A stretch of DNA of 64,000 nucleotides from DSYU01 sp964437595 (lineage in GTDB: Bacteria > Chloroflexota > Anaerolineae > Anaerolineales > Anaerolineaceae). The position numbers were made by a program, and so were the translations under genes. Under the pieces are notes generated by a model, which saw only the letters and a list, made by a program, of their open reading frames with translations, was not told the DNA's origin and did no database searches. The DNA is taken from NCBI GenBank assembly GCA_964437595.1, contig CAYTHO010000001.1, forward strand, positions 142,524-206,523, written 5' to 3'. Each line of letters starts with the position of its first letter. Within the stretch, counting starts at the first letter, position 1. Positions 8,321-16,510 of this stretch are shown one piece after another.

Positions 8321-9091
8321 ATGTCCGAGCCAAGTCGGATGCCCCGTTATGATGTCCGTAATGATGGAATGGGGCCGTACGCCGTTTTTTATTGCGAATG
8401 CTGTGACCGCGAGTTCCGCAGCCAGCCTGATCTGAAAGGAACCATTACCACCGATTTAGGGCGCAAGATGGCCGGGGATCTACTTCGCAAAGTTCCGCTG
8501 TTTGGCGGCACGCTGGCCCAAAATGTCGCGGGCCAGGATCCTCGCTACGTCTATAATCTCACCGCCGACCAGCTCCGCGCCCATTGGGACCAGGTTAAGG
8601 AACGCTTCCGCGAATGCCCTACCTGCAAGAAAGTCGTCTGCATCTCTGACTTTGACGAGCGGGCGGGTTTTTGCAACGAAGACAGCCCGCGTGTGAATGA
8701 AATCACCGAATCACGCGCCGAACAGGCCGGGGCCGCCCTCAAAGGCCTGGCCAGCGCTTTTGGCTTGAATGAGACTTTTAAACAGGTTGGCGATGCTGCA
8801 AAGCAGGCTGGGCAGGCTGCCCAGCGCGCCAGCGCCAGCATGGCCCGCTGCCCGCAGGACGGCACCCTGGCCGCCGCCGGTACCAAGTTCTGCCCGGAGT
8901 GCGGCGCTGCTATGGTTCAGCCGGCCAACACCGCCTGCCCCAAGTGTGGAACGGAAACCCAGGGGGCCAAATTCTGCCCTAACTGTGGCAACAAAATGGA
9001 ACAACCCGCCCCCGCCGATGTTTGCCCCAGTTGCGGTGCCAAAGCCAACGGGGCCAAATTCTGCCCCGAGTGCGGGACCAAGATCGGCTAA
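8321..9091 (+). CDS. Multi-zinc-ribbon protein
   Basis: This 256-residue protein has at least five Cys pairs or ribbons. Near the N-terminus are CECC and, further on, CPTCKKVVC. The C-terminus has three tandem ribbons of the form CPxCG...FCPxCG (from about residue 175 to the end), typical of DZANK-type scaffolds. A helical, Ala-rich region lies between (RAEQAGAALKGLASAFGL). There are no membrane segments. The open frame begins at TTG 8306, but GGGAGG lies just before ATG 8321, which I take as the start. Such proteins usually act in protein or nucleic acid binding; no enzymatic motif is seen. A clear terminator follows. Confidence 0.75.
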   Translation: MSEPSRMPRYDVRNDGMGPYAVFYCECCDREFRSQPDLKGTITTDLGRKMAGDLLRKVPLFGGTLAQNVAGQDPRYVYNLTADQLRAHWDQVKERFRECPTCKKVVCISDFDERAGFCNEDSPRVNEITESRAEQAGAALKGLASAFGLNETFKQVGDAAKQAGQAAQRASASMARCPQDGTLAAAGTKFCPECGAAMVQPANTACPKCGTETQGAKFCPNCGNKMEQPAPADVCPSCGAKANGAKFCPECGTKIG

Positions 9092-9110
9092 CGCAAGAAA
9101 ATAAGTCAGA

Positions 9111-9150
9111 AGAACCCTGACAGGCGCTGTCAGGGTTCTCCATTTATTTT
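9111..9150 (+). terminator. Intrinsic terminator after the zinc-ribbon gene
   Basis: A perfect 12-bp stem (AGAACCCTGACA with TGTCAGGGTTCT) and a 5-nt loop are followed by a T-rich run (CCATTTATTTT). Confidence 0.85.
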
Positions 9151-9192
9151 GTCAAGCGCCTCATATTAAACAATATTTCCACTTTCTTAATC

Positions 9193-9222
9193 TTGCCTTA
9201 ATTTAAATTAATCCCTTATAAT
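9193..9222 (+). promoter_or_regulatory. Promoter of the decaheme cytochrome gene
   Basis: TTGCCT, an 18-bp spacer and TATAAT form a sigma-70-like promoter. It leaves a roughly 95-nt leader before the cytochrome start; the AT-rich spacer contains TTTAAATTAA. Confidence 0.6.
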
Positions 9223-9322
9223 ATTAGAGATCCCTTTTAACGGAGGTGACCACTCGATATTTCTCATCTATGCATTTAATCGCAAAACCCCGACACTATG
9301 TTTCAAATTGTGGAGAATGCCA

Positions 9323-11527
9323 ATGACCAATAAACTGATAAAGATCTTGTTGGCTTTGGGAGTCCTCGCCCTGATGTTCCTGGCAGTGGCAATCCTTAAA
9401 CCGGTGGACGGCAGGGCTATCGCCCAGGGGACAACTCCCCCCGCCCCCACCCTGGAGGTGCCATTCGTTCAGGAGTGGATGAAGTCGCCCCATAACGACG
9501 CAAAATCCGAGTCTTTTATTCACTGGGACGAAAGTGAAAACAAGACAGTAGAGGTTGCCTGCGCGCAGTGCCACAGTACGCCTGGCTATCAGGACTACCT
9601 GGGCGCTGATGGTTCGAAAGTGGGTACCGTAGAAAAGGCGCCCGCCATTGGAACCACCGTTCAGTGCGCTGCCTGCCATAACAAGGCTACGGACAACCTT
9701 TCCAGCGTGCAGTTCCTCTCCACGGAGATGGTAGAGGACAAGGCTGTGCCGGTGGTTATTTCTGGTCTCGGCCCCGAAGCGCGCTGCATGGTCTGCCACC
9801 AGGGTCGCGCCACAAAGACCCAGGTAGATGCCCAGATCGAAAAGTTCAAAGCTACCGACCCGGATGTAGTGGTAGCCCCGATCAAAGAGAACGGCAAGGA
9901 TGTTCGCTTCGGCTTCCTCAACATCCACTATTTCGCAGCAGCAGTTACCCTGTATGGGAACGAGGTGAAGGGTGGCTACCAATATGAAGGTAAAGCCTAC
10001 GATGCCAAGAACGACCATGTTGAAGGCTTTAATACCTGCATTGGCTGCCATGATCCCCACTCTACCGAACTGAAAGTTGCCCAATGCGCTGAATGCCACA
10101 CGGGCGTCAAGACCGTAGAGGATCTTAGGAAAGTCCGCGAACCCTCCTCTGCTGCCGATTATGATGGCGACGGCAACATCAAGGAAGGCATGGCTGACGA
10201 GCTCAAGGGCGTGCGCCTCGCCCTCTTGACCGGCATTCAAAAATATGCCACGGAAGTGGTCAAGACCGGCATCGTGTACGATCCAGATGCCTATCCATAC
10301 TTCATGCAGGATAAAGATGGCGATAACAAGCCGGATAAGAATGAGAATGGCGGTAACATCAGCTACTCTACCTGGACCCCGCGCTTGCTCAAAGCCGCTT
10401 ACAACCTGCAGGTAGCCACCAAAGATCCGGGCGCGTATGCCCACGGCAACAAGTACATCATTCAATTGATGTACGACTCGCTCGAAGATCTTAACAGCAA
10501 GCTCGCCACCAAAGTCCCCATGGACAAGATGGCTCGTGAAGACGCCGGGCACTTTGCTGGCAACAGCGAAGCCTTCCGCCATTGGGATGCAGAGGATATG
10601 GCGGTTCCGGGCAGCTGCGCGCGCTGCCATTCAGCCAGCGGCCTGCCGCAGTTCCTCAAAGAAGGCGTCAACATCACCAACCCGGCCTCCAATGGCTTCG
10701 CCTGCTCCACCTGCCACGACAGCGCCAACTGGCCCGAGGTCTATAAGATCGCGGACGTAACCTTCCCCAGCGGCAAGAAAGTCACCTTCGCTGAGGGCGC
10801 TACGGCCAACAACCTGTGCCTCGAATGCCATCAGGGCCGCGAGTCGACTACCAGTGTGAATCGGGCGATCGGTACTTCTGAAGCGGATACCGTCAACGAC
10901 AAACTCACCTTCCGCAACGTACACTACTTCGCCGCGGGCGCCACGCTTTTCGGCACCGATGCCCAGGGCATGTACGAGTACAAAGATAAGATCTATGCTG
11001 GTAAGTTCGCACACACCAAGGGCGCCGAAACCTGCACCGACTGCCATGATAAACACGAATTAGCGCCGGATACGGCCAAGTGCGCTGGATGCCACAAAGT
11101 GGAAGATCCTGCTCTAATCCGCATGAAGTCGGTAGATGACTTCGACGGAGATGGGGACGTCAAAGAAGGCATCGCTGGTGAAATTGCGACCTACCAGGAA
11201 ACGCTGTACAAGGCCATTCAGGCTTATGCCAAGGATGTAGCCAAGACCGGCATCGTCTACGACTCGCATGCTCACCCGTATTTCTTCACCGACAAAGACG
11301 GCGACAACAAGGTTGACAAAGACGATAAGGGTGCCAGCGTTCGCTTCACTGCCTGGACCCCGCGCCTGCTGCAAGCCGCCTACAACTACCAGTTCGCCCA
11401 AAAGGACCCGGGTGCGTATGTCCATAACGGCAAGTACGTTCTCCAGGCCCTGTATGACTCGGTCGAGGATCTGAACAGCAAGCTGCCGACCAAGATCGAT
11501 ATGTCCAAGATGGTCCGCCCGAAGTAA
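9323..11527 (+). CDS. Exported decaheme c-type cytochrome with EF-hand-like loops, internal duplication
   Basis: This 734-residue protein has an N-terminal signal or anchor segment (ILLALGVLALMFLAVAIL). Ten CxxCH heme sites are visible: five at about residues 80-255 (CAQCH, CAACH, CMVCH, CIGCH, CAECH) and five at about 432-590 (CARCH, CSTCH, CLECH, CTDCH, CAGCH). The two halves repeat the same order, and each ends in two Ca-binding-like loops (DYDGDGNIKEG and DKDGDNKPDKN; DFDGDGDVKEG and DKDGDNKVDKD). It is thus a duplicated pentaheme/EF-hand unit. It probably transfers electrons outside the membrane. A substrate-reducing site (as in nitrite or tetrathionate reductases) is not identified. The start is ATG 9323, after GGAGA at a good distance. 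Confidence 0.88.
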   Translation: MTNKLIKILLALGVLALMFLAVAILKPVDGRAIAQGTTPPAPTLEVPFVQEWMKSPHNDAKSESFIHWDESENKTVEVACAQCHSTPGYQDYLGADGSKVGTVEKAPAIGTTVQCAACHNKATDNLSSVQFLSTEMVEDKAVPVVISGLGPEARCMVCHQGRATKTQVDAQIEKFKATDPDVVVAPIKENGKDVRFGFLNIHYFAAAVTLYGNEVKGGYQYEGKAYDAKNDHVEGFNTCIGCHDPHSTELKVAQCAECHTGVKTVEDLRKVREPSSAADYDGDGNIKEGMADELKGVRLALLTGIQKYATEVVKTGIVYDPDAYPYFMQDKDGDNKPDKNENGGNISYSTWTPRLLKAAYNLQVATKDPGAYAHGNKYIIQLMYDSLEDLNSKLATKVPMDKMAREDAGHFAGNSEAFRHWDAEDMAVPGSCARCHSASGLPQFLKEGVNITNPASNGFACSTCHDSANWPEVYKIADVTFPSGKKVTFAEGATANNLCLECHQGRESTTSVNRAIGTSEADTVNDKLTFRNVHYFAAGATLFGTDAQGMYEYKDKIYAGKFAHTKGAETCTDCHDKHELAPDTAKCAGCHKVEDPALIRMKSVDDFDGDGDVKEGIAGEIATYQETLYKAIQAYAKDVAKTGIVYDSHAHPYFFTDKDGDNKVDKDDKGASVRFTAWTPRLLQAAYNYQFAQKDPGAYVHNGKYVLQALYDSVEDLNSKLPTKIDMSKMVRPK

Positions 11528-11550
11528 CCTTCGCGCGAATCGAGCGTATA

Positions 11551-11585
11551 AAAAAGCTGGCGGGAGCAATTCCGCCAGTTTTTTT
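11551..11585 (+). terminator. Intrinsic terminator after the cytochrome gene
   Basis: A 7-bp GC stem (CTGGCGG with CCGCCAG) is flanked by A5 before and T7 after, just after the stop codon. Confidence 0.85.
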
Positions 11586-11755
11586 GTTCATTCTATTGTA
11601 AAGAATGGGTAAAAAATCTCTCCTGTTAGTATGCTGTAAACTAATCCAATCTGGGAACCCGTATAATTAGGAGAAAGTATTCTATCCACTATATACTCGT
11701 GACATAATCATTAAGGACGGGCCCGAGGCGACCAGGCCCGGGGTGAGAGGGTCTT

Positions 11756-12604
11756 ATGAATTTTTCAGCATCAACATTCGCGGATATCAGCCATACTTCG
11801 CAGCCGGCGGCTTCTGAGGAAGATGCGGCAAAGACGCGCTCTTTACTGGTCTTCCACCTGGGCGACCGTTCTTACGGCCTGGCGGTTGAGCATGTAGTCC
11901 AGATCATCGCCATGGTAAAGCTTACCCCTGTGCCGCAGGCCGATCAGATGGTGGAAGGCGTGGCAAACATCCGCGGCAAAATAATTCCCGTTCTCAGTGC
12001 TCGCCGTCACCTGGACTTGCCAATGGTCGCTCCACAGCTGTACACCCCCATCATCTTGCTCAATGCGGGCGATCGCATGATTGGCTTAATTGTCGATGAA
12101 GTCGCCGATGTGGTTCGCTTGCCAGCCAATCAGATGACCAGGCCAGACAGCCTCTTGCCCCAGGATGCTGAAGATGCCGGCGTGCTTGAGGGAGTTGTTC
12201 ACCAGGATGAAAATGTAATTATCCTGATCAATCCTCACTACCTGCTTAATTCGGCCAAGATGCGTGCTTTCCAGCGCGATGCGCACAACCTGCCGGGAGC
12301 CAATGCAAAATTCGCTGAAGAGGAACCGCTTCCTTCCAGGCCGCGCAGAACACGCCGGGAAGAGTCACAGCCTGCGCACAGCGCCCAGCCCGCGGCTGCC
12401 AAACCTGCCCCGGCTCCAGCTCAAGAGAAAAAACAGTCCTCCGGTACCGGACAAGGAAAATCAAGAAAAAATCGCCGCAATTTCGATCAAACCCTTGCCG
12501 GTGAAATTGCGGGCCTTGCCTCAGAGATCCCACCCAGCGATGGGCAGCCGCAGGTGGATGATGCGTCAGACCAGGATACGCTGCCTTCCACGGATAAAAA
12601 ATAA
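11756..12604 (+). CDS. cheW: CheW-like scaffold with a long disordered tail
   Basis: Residues 28-165 form a CheW domain (LVFHLGDRSYGLAVEHVVQII; VEGVANIRGKIIPVL; VDEVADVVRLP), which links receptors to the CheA kinase. Residues 180-282 are an added low-complexity tail rich in Ala, Pro, Gln, Arg and Lys (KPAPAPAQEKKQ), which most CheW proteins lack. It is the first gene of an eight-gene chemosensory operon that runs to 21235. The upstream 170 bp hold a TATAAT at 11662-11667 without a good -35 box and a small GGGCC/GGCCC hairpin at 11718-11740. The cluster contains a second, plain CheW, so the two may serve different receptor complexes. Confidence 0.88.
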   Translation: MNFSASTFADISHTSQPAASEEDAAKTRSLLVFHLGDRSYGLAVEHVVQIIAMVKLTPVPQADQMVEGVANIRGKIIPVLSARRHLDLPMVAPQLYTPIILLNAGDRMIGLIVDEVADVVRLPANQMTRPDSLLPQDAEDAGVLEGVVHQDENVIILINPHYLLNSAKMRAFQRDAHNLPGANAKFAEEEPLPSRPRRTRREESQPAHSAQPAAAKPAPAPAQEKKQSSGTGQGKSRKNRRNFDQTLAGEIAGLASEIPPSDGQPQVDDASDQDTLPSTDKK

Positions 12605-12631
12605 GGGATAACGGGAGACAAATCTACCGGT

Positions 12632-14299
12632 ATGCTTGCTTCTAACCTTAGCCCCACCGATCGAGCGACGCTTTCCCTTAGTTATGGGGATTTTGTTCGC
12701 TTTTGCCAGTTAATGGAAGACCGCTTTGGCCTGGCCTTTACAGAAAAGCGGCGCATGGAGCTGGAAATTGGTGTTCGGCGGGCCTTTGCTGCTTCAACCT
12801 GCACGGATCTTAACAGTTACTTTCAACTTCTGAATGATCCGGTGAACGGCCAGTTAGAACTAGAGCGATTGGTTAATAACCTTACGGTAGGTGAAACCCA
12901 CTTCTTCCGCGATGCTGGCCAAATTGATGCGCTGGTCAACCACGTTCTTCCCGAGATCATCGAGCGGCGGCGTTCCATTCGGACCTTGCGTATCTGGAGT
13001 GCTGGCTGCGCCAGCGGCGAAGAACCTTACTCTATTGCCATGCTCCTCAAGGATCTCATCCCCGATATCGCTGCCTGGACCATTACAATTCTTGGTACAG
13101 ATATCAATACCCATCACCTGGATCGGGCCCGGCGTGCCGTATATGGCGAGTGGGCGTTCCGCGAGGTTCGCTCAAAACAGTACCGCCCTCGCTTCTTCAC
13201 CCAGCGCGGTCACCAGTATGAGCTGAGCCAGGATATCCGCCGCATGGTCACCCTCAGCCAGTTGAACCTGTCCGAAGATGCGTATCCATCGTACGATAAC
13301 AATACGATGTACATGGATCTGATCTTGTGCCGCAACGTGACTATCTATTTTCCGGAATTGGTTACTCGCATGGTAGTGGACCGGTTTTACAATTCCCTGG
13401 TGGATGGTGGCTGGCTGGTCATTGGTCACTCGGAGCATTCGCTGAGTGTCTATCAGCGCTTCACCGCGCGCAATTTCCCGGACGCGATTCTTTACCAGCG
13501 CCTCGGTGAGCAGCCCAAGGAAGAGTCCCGTCTACCATCGCTGTCATCGAAACCCAATACCCTGCCGCCGCCGCGTTCGATCCTGAATACGCTTTCCATT
13601 AACGCTACGCCGCCCGCCAGCACCGCCGGGTCTGGCGCCGCCGCGCCGGGTTCATCGGCGCGTTCCGCGGCAACGCCTGTACCTTCCAGGCCCATTGCTT
13701 CGAAACCCTTCCCCCCTTCACTCACTTCATCTCAATATCCGGGGGATGAAGATGTTGAAAACCAGGGAAATGAATTTGAGCAGGCGCAGTCCCTCGTAGC
13801 TTCCGGGCGGATCGATAAAGCCCGCGACCTGCTGCTGCGCTGGCTGACCGAGCACCCCAACCATGCCCAGGCGTGCGCGCTTCTGGGCACCGTCTATGCC
13901 GACCTGGGCAACTGGGCCGAAGCGGAGCGCTGGTGCCAGCTTGCCACCGGCCTCGACCGGCTTAATTTGGATGGTTACTATACCCTCGCCCTGGTATATC
14001 AGCACCAGGGTGAAAGCGGAAAAGCCATTGAGTTGATGAAGAAGGTTGTTTATATCGAGCGCAACGATATACTCGGTCACTTTAGCCTGGCGAACCTGTA
14101 CTATAGCTCTGGGCAGCTTCCTTTGGCTCTCAAATATTTGGAAAATACCCAGCATATATTGGAAGCGCGTAATCCAACCGATCTTGTCCCGCGTTCTGGC
14201 GATCTATTCGTGGGGCGTCTGGCTCAGTCGGTAACGGAGATGCGTAAAACCTGGGCAAGCAAACTGCCCAGCCAGACCAAGATCCTCGGCGCAAAGTAA
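12632..14299 (+). CDS. cheR: CheR-type receptor methyltransferase fused to a TPR domain
   Basis: This 555-residue protein has an N-terminal CheR helical domain, then the SAM-binding methyltransferase core (RIWSAGCASGEEPYSIAMLL; ILGTDINTHHLDRARRAVY; LILCRNVTIYF). Residues about 290-375 are a Pro/Ser/Ala-rich linker. The C-terminal 180 residues contain TPR-type repeats (LGTVYADLGNWAEAERWCQLA, LALVYQHQGESGKAIELMKK). CheR proteins with TPRs occur in alternative chemosensory systems such as Wsp and Frz. It methylates glutamates of the MCP encoded two genes downstream. The TPRs may couple methylation to an extra partner. Confidence 0.92.
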   Translation: MLASNLSPTDRATLSLSYGDFVRFCQLMEDRFGLAFTEKRRMELEIGVRRAFAASTCTDLNSYFQLLNDPVNGQLELERLVNNLTVGETHFFRDAGQIDALVNHVLPEIIERRRSIRTLRIWSAGCASGEEPYSIAMLLKDLIPDIAAWTITILGTDINTHHLDRARRAVYGEWAFREVRSKQYRPRFFTQRGHQYELSQDIRRMVTLSQLNLSEDAYPSYDNNTMYMDLILCRNVTIYFPELVTRMVVDRFYNSLVDGGWLVIGHSEHSLSVYQRFTARNFPDAILYQRLGEQPKEESRLPSLSSKPNTLPPPRSILNTLSINATPPASTAGSGAAAPGSSARSAATPVPSRPIASKPFPPSLTSSQYPGDEDVENQGNEFEQAQSLVASGRIDKARDLLLRWLTEHPNHAQACALLGTVYADLGNWAEAERWCQLATGLDRLNLDGYYTLALVYQHQGESGKAIELMKKVVYIERNDILGHFSLANLYYSSGQLPLALKYLENTQHILEARNPTDLVPRSGDLFVGRLAQSVTEMRKTWASKLPSQTKILGAK

Positions 14300-14327
14300 T
14301 CAACTGTGATTCTGGAGTGAGTAAAGA

Positions 14328-14921
14328 ATGAGCGAATACGAAATTCGAGAGGAAGATTTAGAGGCCCCCGCCACTATCGATCAGGAGCAGGTCGAAAAAG
14401 TTTGGGCGCAGCGCGCTGCCCAGTTGGCAAAGGTTGTAAAGCGGGAAGAGTCAGGAGAACAGCTCGCCATTGCCCTGGTCCGCCTTGGGCGCGAGCTGCT
14501 TGGTGTTGAGGTACAGTACGTGCAAGATATTCGCCAGATTGAAGCGCTCACGCGCGTACCGCGTGTACCCGAATGGGTCGCTGGCATCTCGAATGTGCGC
14601 GGGCGCATTCTTTCCGTTATCAACCTGCGTTCATTCCTGGGCCTGCCGCCTGCGCCGCAGTCAGGGGAAGGGATTCTTGTCGTTGTGCAGGCCGCTTCCA
14701 TGGATGTGATCTTATTGGTCGACGACGTTCCCGGTGTAGAAGTTCTGCCTGTGCGCAAGGATCTGGCTGGCAATAATTTGCTGCACCACCTTCGCTCTGA
14801 GTATATCCTTGCGGTCGTTGAGCGCCGCAACAGCTCGGCTGACCAGCGCCATATTACTGTTTTGAATATGGACGCCATTCTGAGTGACCCGCGCATGATG
14901 GTTCATGAAGAATTGGCATAA
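14328..14921 (+). CDS. cheW: Second CheW coupling protein
   Basis: This 197-residue protein has a 40-residue charged N-terminal arm followed by a complete CheW domain (AIALVRLGRELLGVEVQYVQDIRQIEALTRVPRVP; VAGISNVRGRILSVINLRSFLGLP; ILLVDDVPGVEVLPV). GGAG precedes the ATG. Its position between cheR and the MCP gene, plus the first CheW in the operon, repeats the two-CheW layout of Wsp-like systems. Confidence 0.92.
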   Translation: MSEYEIREEDLEAPATIDQEQVEKVWAQRAAQLAKVVKREESGEQLAIALVRLGRELLGVEVQYVQDIRQIEALTRVPRVPEWVAGISNVRGRILSVINLRSFLGLPPAPQSGEGILVVVQAASMDVILLVDDVPGVEVLPVRKDLAGNNLLHHLRSEYILAVVERRNSSADQRHITVLNMDAILSDPRMMVHEELA

Positions 14922-14992
14922 AAAGAAGGTATAGAAGTATTGCCTAACTACGCATTCCAGAGGATGGATTTTTCTAAAAAAGGTAAGCACCT

Positions 14993-16447
14993 ATGAGAGA
15001 TTTTTTCAATTTTCAATCCATCACGACAAAAATTGTAGCAACAGCCACTGTTAGCTCATTTATTACCGCCTTTGTTTTGATTGTCTCGAACTTTTTAATT
15101 TCGCCTGCCTTCCTCCCGCAGGTGGTTAAACCGGGGCCGCAGGGTGTCGAAGTATTGAATCCAGAGATGTTTGAAGGGATTAGGAAGCTTAACTTGACCC
15201 AAATTGGGGTTGGCCTGGCCCTGGTTGTGCTGGTTACGATTGTAGCGAATTTCATTGCATGGAAAATAATTGGCCGACCGACCCAACAGCTTACAAAAAT
15301 GGCCGAGGCAGTCGCATCTGGGAACCTGGATACCGTTGTAAATGTCTATTCCAAAGACGAGATCGGCACGTTAGCCCAGTCTATCAACAAGATGGTGGAG
15401 CGTTTGAAGCAGATCATTCAGCAAGAACACGAGCAGCGCGATATCCTGGAAGCCACCGTCCGGCGCTATCTCGTTTGCATGGCCGAAGTTGGCAGTGGGA
15501 ACCTCACCATGCGGGTCCAGGCCAGTAATAATGGGCAAGGAGACAGCGACCCCTTACTGATGTTGGGAAACAGCCTGAATGGTTTAACCTCCAACCTTCA
15601 GCACATGATCACCCAGATCCGTCAAGCATCCAACAATCTGACCACTTCCTCAGCGGAGATCCTCGCTGCAACCACGCAGCAGGCTTCTGGCTCCAGCGAG
15701 CAGTCGGCGGCGATTGCCGAGACATCAACCACGGTTGATGAGGTCAAAGCCATCGGAGAGCAGGCCTTCTTGCGCTCTCAGGAAGTGGTCGACGCTGCCA
15801 ACCGCACCGTGGAGGTTTCGCAAGGTGGGCAGAAAACGATCCAGGAGACCATCGATTGCATGACGCGCATCAAGGATCGGGTTGAAGGCATTGCTGAAAA
15901 CATCCTGGCATTGTCTGAGCAAACCCAGCAGATTGGTGAGATCATCGCCACAGTCAGCAATATTGCGTCACAGTCGAACATGCTGGCTTTGAATGCCTCG
16001 GTAGAAGCAGCCCGCGCCGGAGAGCACGGGAAAGGCTTTGCCGTGGTCGCCGCCGAGGTGCGCAGCCTGGCGGAGCAGTCGCGGCAGGCTACCGCACAAA
16101 TCAAATCCATCTTGCAGGATATTCAGAAGGCCACCAACGCCACCGTAATGGCAACCGAAGAAGGCACCAAAGTGGTGGATCAGGGTGTCCGGCTGGCCGC
16201 GCAAACTCAGTTAGCCATTACCCAGCTTGCCGATGTGATTAACGAATCCGCGCAGCGGGCCTCGCAGGTGATGGCCGGCGGTCGGCAGCAGGCCTCGGGC
16301 GTTGAGCAAATTGCCCTGGCAATGCAGAACATCAATCAAGCCATGATCCAAAGCCTTACCAGCACTCGCCAGTCTGAGAAAGCTGCGCAGGATCTGAACC
16401 AGCTCGCCCATGAGCTTAGCGAAATGGTCAAGCAGTATACCGTCTAA
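14993..16447 (+). CDS. Methyl-accepting chemotaxis-type receptor
   Basis: This 484-residue protein has TM helices at about 13-36 and 70-92 with only some 33 residues between them, too short for a normal periplasmic ligand domain. A HAMP domain follows (93-145), then a coiled-coil signalling region. The kinase-contact hairpin reads IASQSNMLALNASVEAARAG with GKGFAVVAAEVRSLAEQS. With so little extracellular mass, it probably senses membrane state, contact, or signals passed by another protein rather than a soluble ligand. Wsp-type surface-sensing receptors are an analogy only. It is the only MCP in the operon. Confidence 0.93.
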   Translation: MRDFFNFQSITTKIVATATVSSFITAFVLIVSNFLISPAFLPQVVKPGPQGVEVLNPEMFEGIRKLNLTQIGVGLALVVLVTIVANFIAWKIIGRPTQQLTKMAEAVASGNLDTVVNVYSKDEIGTLAQSINKMVERLKQIIQQEHEQRDILEATVRRYLVCMAEVGSGNLTMRVQASNNGQGDSDPLLMLGNSLNGLTSNLQHMITQIRQASNNLTTSSAEILAATTQQASGSSEQSAAIAETSTTVDEVKAIGEQAFLRSQEVVDAANRTVEVSQGGQKTIQETIDCMTRIKDRVEGIAENILALSEQTQQIGEIIATVSNIASQSNMLALNASVEAARAGEHGKGFAVVAAEVRSLAEQSRQATAQIKSILQDIQKATNATVMATEEGTKVVDQGVRLAAQTQLAITQLADVINESAQRASQVMAGGRQQASGVEQIALAMQNINQAMIQSLTSTRQSEKAAQDLNQLAHELSEMVKQYTV

Positions 16448-16510
16448 TCGTTCATTTGATCTCCGCCAGGATTATTCCTGGTAGGTTCTTCCTATATAGA
16501 GGAAATGCCC

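Noticed and set aside
9246..9325. Short leader ORF overlapping the decaheme cytochrome start
   Set aside because: Ends in an ATGA overlap with the start codon, but its ribosome site spacing is wrong; too weak to report.
9296..10630. Minus-strand frame of 444 codons
   Set aside because: Antisense to the decaheme cytochrome, whose ten CxxCH motifs establish the plus-strand frame.
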